Shown: positions 29,301 to 46,301 of the stretch, piece after piece | How the letters are laid out: the number at the start of each line of letters is the position of its first letter | How positions within the stretch are numbered: the stretch's first letter is position 1 | Assembly (NCBI RefSeq): GCF_016648105.1 | Contig: NZ_JACVVE010000006.1 | Location: forward strand, 140,979-204,978 | Reading direction: 5' to 3' | Source: Pseudomonas sp. S31 | Lineage (GTDB): Bacteria > Pseudomonadota > Gammaproteobacteria > Pseudomonadales > Pseudomonadaceae | Length of the DNA: 64,000 bases | Notes under the pieces: model-generated | Seen by the model: the letters and a program-made list of their open reading frames with translations, nothing else | Database searches by the model: none | Told to the model about the DNA's origin: nothing | Program-made: the position numbers and the translations under genes

Positions 29301-31117
29301 CAGCGTGGGGTGTCTGGCAGGCGCTTGACCTGGCCGCCGGAGAACTCGGCCCATGGCAGCTGGCGCTCGATGCGCTGGCCGGGGTTGATGCTCAGGCTGC
29401 CGGACAGGCCCTGGACGCGGTTGTCAGGCAGTGCCTTGAGCTGGCCCAGGCGCGGTGCCAGGCTGTAGGCGTCGACGCCCATGGCGTACAGGCGGCCCAG
29501 GCTGCCGGCGGCTTGCGGCCACTGTTGCACTACCTGCTGGCGCAGGCTGTTGCTGGTGTCGAGCAGCCATGGCGTTTCGCAGAAGCGGATGCCGTTCATG
29601 TCGTTGTACTGGTTGACGTCACCACTGGCGCTGTACAGGTTCGAGGTGGCGTAGACCGGCACGTCGCCGGCGTACTGGAAGTTCAGGGTCGGCTTGATCT
29701 GCTGGGCCTGCTGTGGCGTGGCGGCGAGGAAGATGAAGTCGATGTCCTGGCGGCGCGACGGCTGCGCGGAAATATTGCCGCCCACGGTGCTTTGCAGACT
29801 CTTGGCGCGGGCTTCGCTCTGGCGCAGCTGGAACAGGTCGGCGATCTGCTGGGCCAGGGCGACCGGTTGCGCGATGCGTTCGGCGGCGAGCAGGGTGCCG
29901 CCGTTGCCTTCCCAGTCCTGGCGGAAGGCCGCGAGCACACGGTCGCCCCACTCACCGCTGGGCACCAGGGCCACGGCGCGGACCATGCCGTCGGCGCGGG
30001 CGCGACGGGCCACTTCGCGGGCCTCGTCTTCGGCGGCGAGGCCGAACTGGAACAGCTGCGGCGGGGCCTTCTGGCCAGCTTCGGCATAGTTCAGGGCGAG
30101 GGTGGTGATCGGCAGTTGCGGATAGGCAGCGAGCTTCTTCACCAGTGGTTTTTCCAGTGGCCCGACCACCAGTTGTACGCCAGCGGCCTGGGCCTCGCGG
30201 TAGAAGTCGTCTAGGGAGCTGATCCGCGAGCTGTCGAAGACCTGCACGGCCGGGGCCGGCTGGCCGCTTTGCTGGGCCTGGAAGTGCGCCGCCATGAAGC
30301 CATCACGCAGGGCGCGGGCGACGTTGGCCAGGGGGCCTTCCTGGGGCAGAAGCAGGGCGATCTTGGTCAGGGGCTGGCTGGCCAGTTCCTTGAGCTTGAC
30401 CAGTGCCGTCGGCAATTGCTTGGCGGCCGGGTGGTCGGGATGCTGTGCGCGCCAGGTGTCGATGGCGGCCTGTTGCTGTTCCAGGGTACCGGCGCTTTTC
30501 ACTGCCAGGGCCAGGCTGGTCCAGCCGGCCAGGGTCGCGTCGGTGCTGGGCTGTTGCAGTTGCTCGGCCGGCAGCGAGGCGACCAGGGCCCAGATCGAGT
30601 CATCGTTAGCGCTGGCGGCCTGGCCGCTGAGCAGTGGCGCGAGCAGCACGCGTTGCTGGGCCGCAGCCAGGGCCTGGCCGTCGGCTTCGAGGGCTGCAGC
30701 GTGAACGGTGTAGGTGCGGGCCTGCTGGGGCTCTGGCAGTTCGCCGACGCGCGCCAGGCTTGGGTGTGACAGGGCAGTCAGCGCCGCCTTGGGCTGGTTG
30801 CGGCTCATGGCCAGCTCCGCCGCGAGGGTGCTCGCGAAGACCTGCTGGGCTGGCTTGAGCGTGTCCAGCGGTACTTGCTGGAGAATGCCTGCGGCGCGCG
30901 GGAAGTCCTTCTGCTTGTAAGCCAGGTCGGCGGCGCTCAGGCGCAGCAGCGCGGCATCTTCGGGGGACTTGCTGTTGGCGGCCTTGTCGAGCAGCTGTTC
31001 GATGCTGGCATCCGGGGTGCGCGGCAGTTCGCCCAGGCTGGATGAGGGCGAGCTGGCGCAGGCTGCGAGCAGGGCAGCGAAGCAGAGGGCTGTGAACAGC
31101 CGCAGGCAAGCGATCAT
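29300..31117 (-). CDS. lpoA: penicillin-binding protein activator LpoA (LppC)
   Basis: A 605-residue outer-membrane lipoprotein: lipobox Leu-Ala-Ala-Cys (Cys20), an N-terminal helical TPR-like half (about 30-260) and a C-terminal LppC domain with periplasmic-binding-protein fold (about 275-600; KIALLLPQEGPLANVARALR). Activates a class A peptidoglycan synthase from the outer membrane. First of a four-gene minus-strand operon lpoA-yraN-diaA-dolP. Confidence 0.93.
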   Translation of the reverse strand: MIACLRLFTALCFAALLAACASSPSSSLGELPRTPDASIEQLLDKAANSKSPEDAALLRLSAADLAYKQKDFPRAAGILQQVPLDTLKPAQQVFASTLAAELAMSRNQPKAALTALSHPSLARVGELPEPQQARTYTVHAAALEADGQALAAAQQRVLLAPLLSGQAASANDDSIWALVASLPAEQLQQPSTDATLAGWTSLALAVKSAGTLEQQQAAIDTWRAQHPDHPAAKQLPTALVKLKELASQPLTKIALLLPQEGPLANVARALRDGFMAAHFQAQQSGQPAPAVQVFDSSRISSLDDFYREAQAAGVQLVVGPLEKPLVKKLAAYPQLPITTLALNYAEAGQKAPPQLFQFGLAAEDEAREVARRARADGMVRAVALVPSGEWGDRVLAAFRQDWEGNGGTLLAAERIAQPVALAQQIADLFQLRQSEARAKSLQSTVGGNISAQPSRRQDIDFIFLAATPQQAQQIKPTLNFQYAGDVPVYATSNLYSASGDVNQYNDMNGIRFCETPWLLDTSNSLRQQVVQQWPQAAGSLGRLYAMGVDAYSLAPRLGQLKALPDNRVQGLSGSLSINPGQRIERQLPWAEFSGGQVKRLPDTPR

Positions 31118-31304
31118 GTAAAAGTCCTGTTACTCGATCAAGTTGGCCGGCAATTGTACCCAAGCCGGGGCGCGGGTGCGATCTTGGCGGTGTCGAACCT
31201 TCACTATAGGTGCCTGGAAACGGCTGGGTGGCCAAGTTCTTTGCGCGCTGTTGCAGGCGCTCGGGCTACAATGGCGCCTTTGATCCGAAAGGCAGGTGTG
31301 CGCA

Positions 31305-32180
31305 GTGACTGATGTGGCAGGGGCTTCGAAATCCGTGATGGGTACGCTGTACGTGGTCGCGACTCCGATCGGCAACCTCGACGACATGAGTGCCCGCGCG
31401 CTGAAGGTGCTGGGGGATGTGGCGTTGATCGCCGCCGAAGACACCCGGCATTCCATCCGCCTGTTGCAGCACTTCGGCATCGACACGCCACTGGCGGCCT
31501 GCCATGAACATAACGAGCGCGACGAAGGCGGGCGCTTCATCACCAAGCTGCTGGCGGGGGAGGACGTGGCGCTGGTCTCCGACGCCGGTACGCCGCTGAT
31601 TTCCGACCCCGGCTACCACCTGGTGCGCCAGGCGCGTGCAGCCGGGGTCAGCGTGGTGCCGGTGCCGGGGGCGTGCGCGTTGATCGCCGCGCTGTCGGCG
31701 GCGGGCCTGCCGTCGGATCGTTTCATCTTCGAAGGCTTCCTGCCCGCCAAGGCGGCTGGGCGCCGCGCACGCCTGGAGCAGGTAAAGGAAGAGCCGCGCA
31801 CGCTGATCTTCTACGAAGCGCCCCATCGCATCCTCGAGTGCCTCGAGGACATGGAGGCGGTGTTTGGTGGCGAGCGCCCGGCACTGCTGGCCCGTGAGTT
31901 GACGAAAACCTTCGAGACCCTCAAGGGCCTGCCGCTGGCTGAACTGCGCGCCTTCGTGGCAGGGGACAGCAACCAGCAGCGTGGTGAGTGCGTGGTGCTG
32001 GTCGGCGGCTGGACCGCGCCCGAGGGCGAGCAGGCCATCAGCACCGAGGCCATGCGCGTGCTCGACCTGCTGCTGGCCGAACTGCCGCTCAAGCGTGCGG
32101 CCGCCTTGGCGGCGGAAATCACCGGTGTGCGCAAGAACCTGCTGTACCAGGCTGCTCTGGAGAAACAGAAATCCCAGTGA
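31305..32180 (+). CDS. rsmI: 16S rRNA (cytidine-1402-2'-O)-methyltransferase
   Basis: A 291-residue tetrapyrrole-methylase-fold enzyme: [54 protein letters not shown] and FYEAPHRI are RsmI blocks. GTG at 31305 has AGG at a fair distance; GTG 31296 and ATG 31338 are alternatives. It acts on C1402, the same rRNA base whose N4 is methylated by RsmH, encoded 1.2 kb downstream. Confidence 0.94.
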   Translation: MTDVAGASKSVMGTLYVVATPIGNLDDMSARALKVLGDVALIAAEDTRHSIRLLQHFGIDTPLAACHEHNERDEGGRFITKLLAGEDVALVSDAGTPLISDPGYHLVRQARAAGVSVVPVPGACALIAALSAAGLPSDRFIFEGFLPAKAAGRRARLEQVKEEPRTLIFYEAPHRILECLEDMEAVFGGERPALLARELTKTFETLKGLPLAELRAFVAGDSNQQRGECVVLVGGWTAPEGEQAISTEAMRVLDLLLAELPLKRAAALAAEITGVRKNLLYQAALEKQKSQ

Positions 32181-32235
32181 AGACAGAGCGGTATCGCTTG
32201 TTCTTGGGCGTGCCTGCCGGTACTCTTGTCGGCGG

Positions 32236-32597
32236 AGAGTCGATCGGACAGTCGCTGCTCGTTTTTGTTCAACAAGAATGAGGGGAGGAAAGTCCGGGCT
32301 CCTTAGGGCAGAGTGCCAGGTAACGCCTGGGAGGCGCGAGCCTACGGAAAGTGCCACAGAAAATAACCGCCTAAGCACTTCGGTGCCGGTAAGGGTGAAA
32401 AGGTGCGGTAAGAGCGCACCGCACGGCTGGCAACAGTTCGTGGCTAGGTAAACCCCACTCGGAGCAAGACCAAATAGGGTTCCATCAGGCGTGGCCCGCG
32501 TCGGAACCGGGTAGGTTGCTAGAGGCGTCCAGTGATGGCCGTCGTAGAGGAATGACTGTCCTCGACAAAACCCGGCTTACAGATCGACTCTCCACCT
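32236..32597 (+). ncRNA. rnpB: RNase P RNA (M1 RNA, bacterial class A)
   Basis: About 360 bases. The 5' AGAGTCGATC pairs with the 3' GATCGACTCT to close helix P1. Conserved blocks include GAGGAAAGTCCGGGCTCC (about 32283), GGGTGAAAAGGTGCGGTAAG (about 32394), AGAGCGCACCG, AGGTAAACCCC and AAAACCCGGCTTACAG (about 32567). It is the catalytic subunit for tRNA 5' maturation. Location between rsmI and mraZ is typical of Pseudomonas. The exact ends are within a few bases. Confidence 0.96.
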
Positions 32598-32797
32598 TCC
32601 TTCCCTGCTTGAATCGATAGCAGAAGCCTCTTGGTAATACCGAAAAGATCTTACTCTTCATAAATCACTTTAACTTCGTACTCGATCCGTTTGAGTGGGT
32701 TTGATTTTTCTCGTTTTTTTCTTGCCGTGGTAATCCCTCCCCCTTCCTTTGTTGCGCTAAATCGCGGTCCCGTAAGGGTTTTCCTTATGAACGTGCC

Positions 32798-32827
32798 TTG
32801 ACGGTGCAGCGGACGGATTCCTATAGT
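32798..32827 (+). promoter_or_regulatory. sigma-70 promoter of the mra/dcw cluster
   Basis: TTGACG (32798-32803), 18-base spacer, TATAGT (32822-32827). Predicted start near 32834, about 70 bases before mraZ. Confidence 0.75.
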
Positions 32828-32836
32828 GTGCGCAAG

Positions 32837-32861
32837 TGGCAGAAAGTGGGATGAAGTGGGT
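32837..32861 (+). promoter_or_regulatory. MraZ operator (three 10-bp-spaced boxes)
   Basis: TGGCA (32837), TGGGA (32847) and TGGGT (32857) recur with exact 10-base period, each separated by five bases. MraZ binds TGGGN direct repeats with 5-base spacers in E. coli. A weaker TGTGC (32827) is in phase, giving a possible fourth box. They lie just after the predicted transcription start, well placed for autorepression. Confidence 0.8.
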
Positions 32862-32902
32862 TTTCTGACACAAAAAAGCTAACATTGTGAGGAATCGCAG
32901 CC

Positions 32903-33358
32903 GTGTTTCGCGGAGCCAACGCCGTCAGCCTCGATGCCAAGGGCCGTCTCGCCATGCCGAGCCGGTACCGCGACGAGCTCGATTCGCGTTGCAATGGTCA
33001 ACTGATCGTGACAATCGACGCCGTGGACCCCTGCTTGTGTGTTTATCCCCTCGATGAGTGGGAACAGATTGAAGCCAAGTTGCGTGCCTTGCCGTCGTTG
33101 CGTGAGGAAAACCGCCGCCTTCAGCGTTTGCTGATCGGCAATGCGGTGGACCTGGAGCTCGACGGCAGTGGGCGTTTCCTGGTACCGCCCCGCCTGCGTG
33201 AGTACGCCAAGCTCGACAAGAAGGCGATGCTGGTGGGGCAACTGAACAAATTCCAGCTGTGGGATGAGGATGCCTGGAACGCGGTTTCGGCAGCCGACCT
33301 TGCAGCTATTCAACAACCGGGCGCGATGCCCGACGATTTGCGTGACCTGATCCTGTGA
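32903..33358 (+). CDS. mraZ: transcriptional regulator MraZ
   Basis: A 151-residue DNA-binding protein with two AbrB-like MraZ domains: [20 protein letters not shown] and a second block, [24 protein letters not shown] start with a GAGGA ribosome-binding site. Known to repress its own promoter through repeats like those seen just upstream. Overlaps rsmH by four bases (GTGA). Confidence 0.97.
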   Translation: MFRGANAVSLDAKGRLAMPSRYRDELDSRCNGQLIVTIDAVDPCLCVYPLDEWEQIEAKLRALPSLREENRRLQRLLIGNAVDLELDGSGRFLVPPRLREYAKLDKKAMLVGQLNKFQLWDEDAWNAVSAADLAAIQQPGAMPDDLRDLIL

Positions 33359-34298
33359 CCATAGATAGCGGCTTCAACCACATCACCGTCCTGCTCGATG
33401 AAGCTGTCGAGGCATTGGCCCTGCGCGCCGACGGTTGCTATCTGGACGGCACCTTCGGGCGTGGCGGACACAGCCGGCTGATCCTCAGCAAGCTCGGGCC
33501 GCAAGGGCGGCTGCTGGGGTTCGACAAGGATCCTCAAGCGATTGCCACTGGGCAAGCGCTGGCGGCCGAAGACGGCCGCTTTGTCATTGTGCAGCGCAGC
33601 TTTGCCGAGCTGGGCGATGAGGTGGCCGCACGCGGCCTGAGCGGCAAGGTCAGCGGCGTGCTGCTCGACCTCGGCGTGTCCTCGCCGCAGCTCGACGACC
33701 CCGAGCGCGGCTTCAGCTTCCTCAATGACGGCCCGCTGGACATGCGCATGAACCCCGACCAGGGCATCAGTGCCGCCGAGTTCATCGCCACCGCGCCGGT
33801 CGAGGAAATCGCCCGGGTCTTCAAGGAGTACGGTGAAGAGCGTTTCGCCGGGCGGATGGCACGCGCCGTGGTCGAGCGTCGCGAGACCCAGCCGTTCACC
33901 CGTACCGCTGACCTGGCCGAAGTGCTCAAGGTAGCCAACCCAGCCTGGGAGAAGGGCAAGAACCCTGCTACCCGGGCCTTCCAGGGCCTGCGCATCCATG
34001 TCAACAACGAGCTGGGCGACCTCGAGACCGGCCTCGAAGCCGCGTTAGAGGCACTGGAGGTGGGCGGGCGCCTGGCGGTGATCAGCTTCCACTCCCTGGA
34101 AGACCGCATCGTCAAGCTGTTCATGCGCAAGCTGGTCAAGGGCGAAGCCGACAATCTGCCGCGCAATCTGCCGGTGCAGCACAAGGCCTTCGAACCGAAG
34201 GTCCGTCTTATCGGCAAGGCGCAGTTCGCCTCCGATGCCGAGCTCAAGGCCAACCCGCGGGCGCGTAGCGCCGTCATGCGGGTGGCGGAGAAGCTTCG

Positions 34299-34302
<4 letters not shown>
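33355..34302 (+). CDS. rsmH: 16S rRNA (cytosine-1402-N4)-methyltransferase
   Basis: A 315-residue SAM-dependent methyltransferase: [46 protein letters not shown] and [11 protein letters not shown] are RsmH blocks. GTG start overlaps the mraZ stop, and the end overlaps ftsL by GTGA. Confidence 0.97.
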
Positions 34303-37819
<3,517 letters not shown>

Positions 37820-37827
<8 letters not shown>

Positions 37828-39187
37828 GCCCATGACCCTCAGCCAGCTGACCGGCGTATTGAATGCGCGCCTGGTAGGGGCTGATGCCAGCTTCACCGGT
37901 GTCAGCATCGACAGCCGCAGCGTCGGTGCCGGGCAACTGTTCGTCGCCCTGGCCGGTCCGCGCTTCGATGGCCACGATTATCTCGCCGACGTGCAAGCCA
38001 AGGGGGCCGTCGCGGCGTTGGTCGAGCGTGAAATCGCCGATGTCGACCTGCCGCAGCTGGTGGTTGCCGATGCTCGCCTGGCCCTGGGCCAGCTCGGTGC
38101 ACTGAACCGCGCCGCATTCGACAAACCGGTGATCGCGATTACCGGCTCCAGCGGCAAGACCACGGTCAAGGAGATGCTCGCCTGCATCCTGCGTACCCGC
38201 GGCCCGGTACATGCCACCCGTGGCAACCTGAACAACGACCTCGGCGCGCCGCTGACCCTGCTGGAAATCGCCCCGGAGCATAGCGCTGCGGTGATCGAGC
38301 TGGGCGCTTCGCGCATTGGCGAGATCCGCTACACCGTTGGCCTGACCCAACCGCAGGTGGTCATCATCAACAATGCCGGTACCGCCCATGTCGGCGAGTT
38401 CGGCGGCCCGGAAAAGATCGTCGAGGCCAAGGGCGAGATCCTCGAGGGCTTGGGCGAGGGCGGCACGGCCATCCTCAATCTGGCCGACAAGGCATTCGAC
38501 ATCTGGCGCAAGCGTGCCGGCAGCCACCGCGTGCTGACTTTCGCCCTGGACAACCTGCAGGCCGATTTCCATGCCAGCGGCATCGGCCGCGACGCCCGCG
38601 GCTGCCCATCCTTCACCCTGCATGGGCCCGACGGCAGCGTCGCGGTGCAACTGAACCTGCTCGGCACCCACAACGTCAGCAATGCCTTGGCCGCCGCTGC
38701 CGCCGCGCATGCCGTTGGTCTGACCCTGAGCGGCATCGCCGCGGGGCTTGAAGCCGTGCAGCCGGTCAAGGGCCGCAGCGTGGCGCAGATCGCGCCGAAC
38801 GGGGTGCGGGTGATCGACGACAGCTATAACGCAAATCCCACCTCGATGTGCGCGGCCGTTGATATACTCGCCGGCTTTTCCGGGCGCACCGTCCTGGTGC
38901 TCGGCGACATCGGCGAGCTGGGGCAATGGGCCGAAGAGGGTCATCGGCAGGTGGGCGACTATGCCCGCGGCAAGGTCGATGCCCTGTATGCGGTCGGTAC
39001 CAACATGATTCACGCGGTCCAGGCGTTCGGCGCCAATGGCCGACACTTCGCCACACAAGCTGAGCTGATCGAAGCCGTTCGCGCCGAGAATGCCAGTGAA
39101 ACCACTATCTTGATCAAGGGCTCGCGCAGCGCTGCGATGGAAAACGTCGTGGCCGCACTGTGCGGTGCCAGCGGGGAGAAACATTAA
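37820..39187 (+). CDS. murF: UDP-MurNAc-tripeptide:D-Ala-D-Ala ligase
   Basis: A 455-residue Mur ligase with P-loop GSSGKTT (109-115), [14 protein letters not shown] and [13 protein letters not shown]. Completes the UDP-MurNAc-pentapeptide. ATG 37820 has GGGAGG just upstream and overlaps murE by eight bases. Confidence 0.97.
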
Positions 39188-40269
39188 TGCTGCTGCTGTT
39201 GGCCGAGTATCTGCAACAGTTCCATAAAGGCTTCGCGGTCTTCCAGTACCTGTCCCTGCGCGGGATCCTCGGTGTACTGACGGCGTTGTCCCTGGCGCTG
39301 TGGCTGGGGCCGTGGATGATTCGTACCCTGCAGATCCGCCAGATCGGTCAGGCCGTTCGCAACGACGGCCCGCAATCGCACCTGTCCAAGTCCGGCACCC
39401 CGACCATGGGTGGCGCCTTGATTCTTTCGGCCATCGCCATCAGCACCTTGCTGTGGGCCGACCTGTCCAACCGCTACGTCTGGGTGGTGCTGATCGTCAC
39501 CCTGCTGTTCGGCGCCATCGGCTGGGTCGACGACTACCGCAAGGTGATCGAAAAGAACTCGCGCGGCCTGCCTAGCCGCTGGAAGTATTTCTGGCAATCG
39601 GTGTTCGGCTTGGGCGCGGCGGTGTTCCTCTACATGACCGCTCCGACCAGCGTCGAGACCACGCTGATCGTGCCGTTCCTCAAGGACGTCACCATTCCGC
39701 TGGGCATCGGCTTCGTCGTGCTGACCTACTTCGTGATCGTCGGTTCGAGCAACGCGGTCAACCTGACCGACGGCCTCGATGGCCTGGCGATCATGCCGAC
39801 GGTGATGGTCGGCGGTGCCTTGGGCATCTTCTGCTACCTGTCGGGCAACGTGAAATTCGCCGAGTACCTGCTGATCCCTTACGTGCCGGGCTCGGGTGAG
39901 CTGATCGTGTTCTGCGGCGCGCTGATCGGCGCGGGCCTGGGCTTCCTGTGGTTCAACACCTACCCGGCGCAGGTGTTCATGGGCGACGTCGGCGCACTGG
40001 CGCTGGGCGCCGCGCTGGGCACCATCGCGGTGATCGTGCGCCAGGAGATCGTGCTGTTCATCATGGGCGGCATCTTCGTGGTCGAGACCCTGTCGGTGGT
40101 GATCCAGGTCGCCTCGTTCAAGCTCACCGGCAAGCGCGTGTTCCGCATGGCGCCGATTCACCACCACTTTGAACTCAAGGGCTGGCCTGAGCCACGGGTG
40201 ATCGTCCGTTTCTGGATCATCACCGTGATTCTGGTGCTGATCGGCCTTGCAACCCTGAAACTGAGGTAG
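39187..40269 (+). CDS. mraY: phospho-MurNAc-pentapeptide transferase
   Basis: A 360-residue polytopic enzyme that transfers phospho-MurNAc-pentapeptide to undecaprenyl phosphate, giving lipid I. Blocks: [48 protein letters not shown] and [14 protein letters not shown]. Its ATG overlaps the murF stop by one base (TAATG). Confidence 0.98.
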   Translation: MLLLLAEYLQQFHKGFAVFQYLSLRGILGVLTALSLALWLGPWMIRTLQIRQIGQAVRNDGPQSHLSKSGTPTMGGALILSAIAISTLLWADLSNRYVWVVLIVTLLFGAIGWVDDYRKVIEKNSRGLPSRWKYFWQSVFGLGAAVFLYMTAPTSVETTLIVPFLKDVTIPLGIGFVVLTYFVIVGSSNAVNLTDGLDGLAIMPTVMVGGALGIFCYLSGNVKFAEYLLIPYVPGSGELIVFCGALIGAGLGFLWFNTYPAQVFMGDVGALALGAALGTIAVIVRQEIVLFIMGGIFVVETLSVVIQVASFKLTGKRVFRMAPIHHHFELKGWPEPRVIVRFWIITVILVLIGLATLKLR

Positions 40270-40275
40270 ACGAGC

Positions 40276-41622
40276 GTGTCACTGATCGCTTCCGACCAAT
40301 TCCGCATCGTTGTCGGCCTCGGCAAGAGCGGCATGTCCCTGGTTCGCTTCCTGGCGAGCCGGGGCATTGCCTTTGCGGTCGCCGACACCCGCGAGCAACC
40401 GCCGGAACTGGACACCCTGCGCCGTGACTACCCGCAGGTGGAAGTACGCTGTGGCGAACTGGACGTCGACTTCCTGTGCCGTGCCAACGAGCTTTACGTC
40501 AGCCCCGGTCTGGCCCTGGCCACCCCGGCGCTGCAGCAGGCCGCTGCCCGTGGCGTGGTGCTGTCGGGTGACATCGAACTGTTCGCCCGCCATGCCAAGG
40601 CGCCGATCGTCGCAATCAGCGGTTCCAACGCGAAAAGCACCGTGACCACCCTGGTCGGCGAGATGGCCGCCAAGGCTGGCAAGCGCGTGGCCGTCGGCGG
40701 CAACCTCGGCACGCCGGCGTTGGACCTGCTCGACGACGCTGTCGAGCTGTATGTCCTCGAACTGTCGAGCTTCCAGCTGGAAACCACCGACCAGCTCAAT
40801 GCCGAAGTGGCCACCGTGCTGAACATCAGCGAAGACCACATGGACCGCTACAGCGGCCTGCCGGCCTATCACCTGGCCAAGCATCGGATCTTCCGTGGTG
40901 CGCGCCAGGTGGTGGTCAACCGCCAGGACGCCCTGAGCCGGCCGCTGCCGGTGGAAGGCCGCCCGTGCTGGACATTCGGTCTCAACCAGCCCGACTTCAA
41001 GGCCTTCGGCCTGCGTGAAGTCGATGGCGAGAAATACCTGGCCTTCGAGTTCAACAACTTGATGCCGGTGCGCGAGCTGAAGATCCGCGGCGCGCACAAC
41101 CAGAGCAACGCCCTGGCGGCCCTGGCCCTGGGCCACGCCGCTGGCCTGCCGTTCGCGCCGATGCTCGAGGCCCTGCGCGAATTCGCCGGTCTCGCCCACC
41201 GCTGCCAGTGGGTCCGCGAGCGCAACGACGTGGGTTGGTACGACGACTCCAAGGCCACCAACGTTGGCGCGGCCCTGGCCGCCATCGAAGGCCTGGGCGC
41301 GGATATCGAAGGCAAGCTGGTGCTGATCGCCGGTGGCGACGGCAAGGGCGCAGACTTTTCTGCCTTGCGCGATCCGGCCAAGCGCTTCTGCCGCGCCGTG
41401 GTGCTGCTCGGCCGCGATGCCGAGCGCCTGGCCGAGGCGCTCGGCGACGGGGTGCCGCAGGTCAGGGTCAAGACCCTCGACGAGGCCGTGCAGCGATGCG
41501 CCGAGCTGGCCCAGCCGGGTGATGCCGTGCTGCTGTCGCCGGCCTGCGCAAGCCTCGACATGTTCAAGAACTTCGAAGAGCGTGGGCGCCTGTTCGCCCA
41601 GGCGGCGGAGGGGCTGGCATGA
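40276..41622 (+). CDS. murD: UDP-MurNAc-L-alanine:D-glutamate ligase
   Basis: A 448-residue Mur ligase. P-loop reads GSNAKST (116-122), with Ala where many MurD have Gly. Also LELSSFQLE, NISEDHMDRY and YDDSKATNVGA. GTG start 6 bases after mraY. Adds D-Glu to UDP-MurNAc-L-Ala. Confidence 0.96.
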   Translation: MSLIASDQFRIVVGLGKSGMSLVRFLASRGIAFAVADTREQPPELDTLRRDYPQVEVRCGELDVDFLCRANELYVSPGLALATPALQQAAARGVVLSGDIELFARHAKAPIVAISGSNAKSTVTTLVGEMAAKAGKRVAVGGNLGTPALDLLDDAVELYVLELSSFQLETTDQLNAEVATVLNISEDHMDRYSGLPAYHLAKHRIFRGARQVVVNRQDALSRPLPVEGRPCWTFGLNQPDFKAFGLREVDGEKYLAFEFNNLMPVRELKIRGAHNQSNALAALALGHAAGLPFAPMLEALREFAGLAHRCQWVRERNDVGWYDDSKATNVGAALAAIEGLGADIEGKLVLIAGGDGKGADFSALRDPAKRFCRAVVLLGRDAERLAEALGDGVPQVRVKTLDEAVQRCAELAQPGDAVLLSPACASLDMFKNFEERGRLFAQAAEGLA

Positions 41623-42833
41623 TCTTCGGCGTCCTCAAGCCTTATCCTTCGCCGCTGATCAGCGGCCGCGGCATCGACCTGGACTTCGCCTTCCTGGCCG
41701 GCTGCCTGGCGTTGCTCGGCCTGGGCCTGGTGATGATCACCTCGGCGTCCTCGGAAGTGGCCGCCGTGCAGTCCGGCAACCCGCTGTACCACATGTTCCG
41801 CCATCTGGTGTACGTGGCCCTGGGCCTGGTCGCCTGCGGTGCGACCATGATGGTGCCGATCGCCACCTGGCAGCGCATGGGCTTCATGATGCTGATCGGC
41901 GCCTTCGGCCTGCTGGTGATGGTGCTGGTGCCGGGCATCGGCCGCGAGGTCAACGGCTCGATGCGCTGGATCGGCTTCAGCTTCTTCAACGTCCAGCCTT
42001 CGGAAATCGCCAAGGTGTTCGTGGTCATCTACCTTGCCGGCTACCTGGTACGCCGGCAGACCGAGGTGCGCGAAAGCTGGATGGGCTTCTTCAAGCCGTT
42101 CATCGTGCTGCTGCCGATGGCCGGCCTGCTGCTGATGGAACCGGACTTCGGCGCCACCGTGGTCATGATGGGCGCGGCTGCGGCCATGCTGTTCCTGGGC
42201 GGGGTGGGGTTGTTCCGCTTCAGCCTCATGGTGGTGCTGGCGGTGGTGGCGGTGTTCATCCTGGTCCAGGCGCAGCCGTACCGGATGGCGCGCCTGATCA
42301 CCTTCACCGACCCCTGGTCCGACCAGTTCGGCTCCGGCTACCAGCTGACCCAGGCGCTGATCGCCTTCGGCCGTGGCGAGTGGCTTGGCGTCGGCCTGGG
42401 CAACAGCGTGCAGAAACAGTTCTACCTGCCCGAGGCGCACACCGACTTCGTGTTCTCGGTGCTTGCCGAAGAGCTCGGTGTGGTCGGCTCGCTGGTGACC
42501 ATCGCGCTGTTCGTCTTCGTCACCGTGCGCGCCCTGTACATCGGCCTTTGGGCCGAAAAGGCCAAGCAGTTCTTCGCCGCCTACATGGCCTTTGGCCTGG
42601 CGTTCCTGTGGATCGGCCAGTTCCTGATCAACATCGGAGTGAACGTCGGCCTGCTGCCGACCAAGGGCCTGACCCTGCCGTTCCTCAGCTATGGCGGCAG
42701 TTCGCTGGTGATCTGCTGCGCCTGCGTGGGCTTGTTGCTACGCATCGAGTGGGAGAGTCGCACCCACCTGGGCAGCGAGGAACACGAATTCAACGAGAAC
42801 GATTTTGCCGAGGAGACCAGTCATGGCCGCTGA
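41619..42833 (+). CDS. ftsW: septal peptidoglycan glycosyltransferase FtsW
   Basis: A 404-residue SEDS protein with about ten membrane segments. Blocks: NGSMRWIGF, QPSEIAKVFVVIYLA, LEPDFGATVVM, HTDFVFSVLAEELG, GLTLPFLSYGGSS. Partner of FtsI. ATGA overlap with murD and an 11-base overlap with murG. Confidence 0.97.
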   Translation: MIFGVLKPYPSPLISGRGIDLDFAFLAGCLALLGLGLVMITSASSEVAAVQSGNPLYHMFRHLVYVALGLVACGATMMVPIATWQRMGFMMLIGAFGLLVMVLVPGIGREVNGSMRWIGFSFFNVQPSEIAKVFVVIYLAGYLVRRQTEVRESWMGFFKPFIVLLPMAGLLLMEPDFGATVVMMGAAAAMLFLGGVGLFRFSLMVVLAVVAVFILVQAQPYRMARLITFTDPWSDQFGSGYQLTQALIAFGRGEWLGVGLGNSVQKQFYLPEAHTDFVFSVLAEELGVVGSLVTIALFVFVTVRALYIGLWAEKAKQFFAAYMAFGLAFLWIGQFLINIGVNVGLLPTKGLTLPFLSYGGSSLVICCACVGLLLRIEWESRTHLGSEEHEFNENDFAEETSHGR

Positions 42834-43894
42834 CGGCAAGAACGTACTGATCATGGCGGGCGGCACCGGTGGCCATGTATTCCCGGCCCTGGCCTGCGCC
42901 CGCGAGTTCCAGGCCCGTGGCTACAGCGTGCATTGGCTGGGGACCCCGCGCGGCATCGAGAACGAACTGGTGCCCCAGGCGGGGCTGCCCCTGCACCTGA
43001 TCCAGGTCAGCGGCCTGCGTGGCAAGGGCAAGCTGTCGCTGCTCAAGGCGCCGTTCACCCTGGTCAAGGCCGTGCTGCAGGCGCGGCGCATCATCCGCGA
43101 GCTCAAGCCGGTCTGCGTGCTCGGCTTCGGCGGCTATGTCACCGGCCCTGGCGGCGTGGCCGCGCGCCTGTGTGGCGTGCCGCTGGTCATCCACGAGCAG
43201 AACGCTCGGGCCGGCACCGCCAATCGCCTGCTGGTACCGCTGTCGGCACGCGTCTGCGAAGCCTTCCCAGGCACCTTCGAGGGCAACGACAAGCTGCGTA
43301 CCACCGGCAATCCGGTGCGCCCGGAACTGTTCCTCGACGCCCCCCGCGAGGCCCTCGGCGAGCGCCCGGCGCGGCTGTTGGTGCTCGGCGGTAGCCTGGG
43401 TGCGGAACCATTGAACAAATTGTTGCCTAAGGCCCTGTCCGAAGTGGCTGAAAGCCTCCGGCCCCAGGTGTTTCACCAGGCCGGCAAGCAGCATGCGCAG
43501 ATCACCGCCGAGCGTTATCGCGAGGCCGGTGTCGAGGCTCAGGTAGAGCCGTTCATCTCGGACATGGCCCAGGCCTATGGCTGGGCCGACATGGTGGTGT
43601 GCCGGGCTGGTGCGCTGACTGTCAGCGAGCTGGCGGCAGCAGGCCTGCCTTCGATGCTGGTGCCCTTGCCCCACGCGATCGACGACCACCAGACCCACAA
43701 TGCCCAATACCTGGCTCGGGAGGGCGCTGCCTTCCTGATGCCACAAGCTACGACTGGCGCAGCGCAGCTCGCTGAACGCCTGAACGAGGTGCTGATGCAA
43801 CCCGAGAAACTCCACACCATGGCAGGCACCGCGCGGCGCCTGGCCAAACCTGCCGCAACCAGCACCGTGGTCGACATCTGCCTGGAGGTGGCCC

Positions 43895-43902
<8 letters not shown>
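42823..43902 (+). CDS. murG: lipid II synthase MurG
   Basis: A 359-residue GT28 glycosyltransferase that adds GlcNAc to lipid [12 protein letters not shown] (13-23), [25 protein letters not shown] and [20 protein letters not shown] are typical. The ATG at 42823 fits the family; it overlaps ftsW. Confidence 0.97.
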
Positions 43903-46296
<2,394 letters not shown>

Positions 46297-46301
46297 CAGC
46301 C

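Larger units (their letters stand above)
32598..32902. other. intergenic region, rnpB to mraZ
   Basis: A 305-base region with no gene. It has T-rich runs around 32704-32722 that may end rnpB transcription, then a sigma-70 promoter and MraZ-type repeats (listed separately). Confidence 0.6.

Noticed and set aside
40621..40641. MurD P-loop with Ala in place of Gly (GSNAKST) as a defect
   Set aside because: I recall the same variant in Pseudomonas MurD, and all other MurD motifs are intact.
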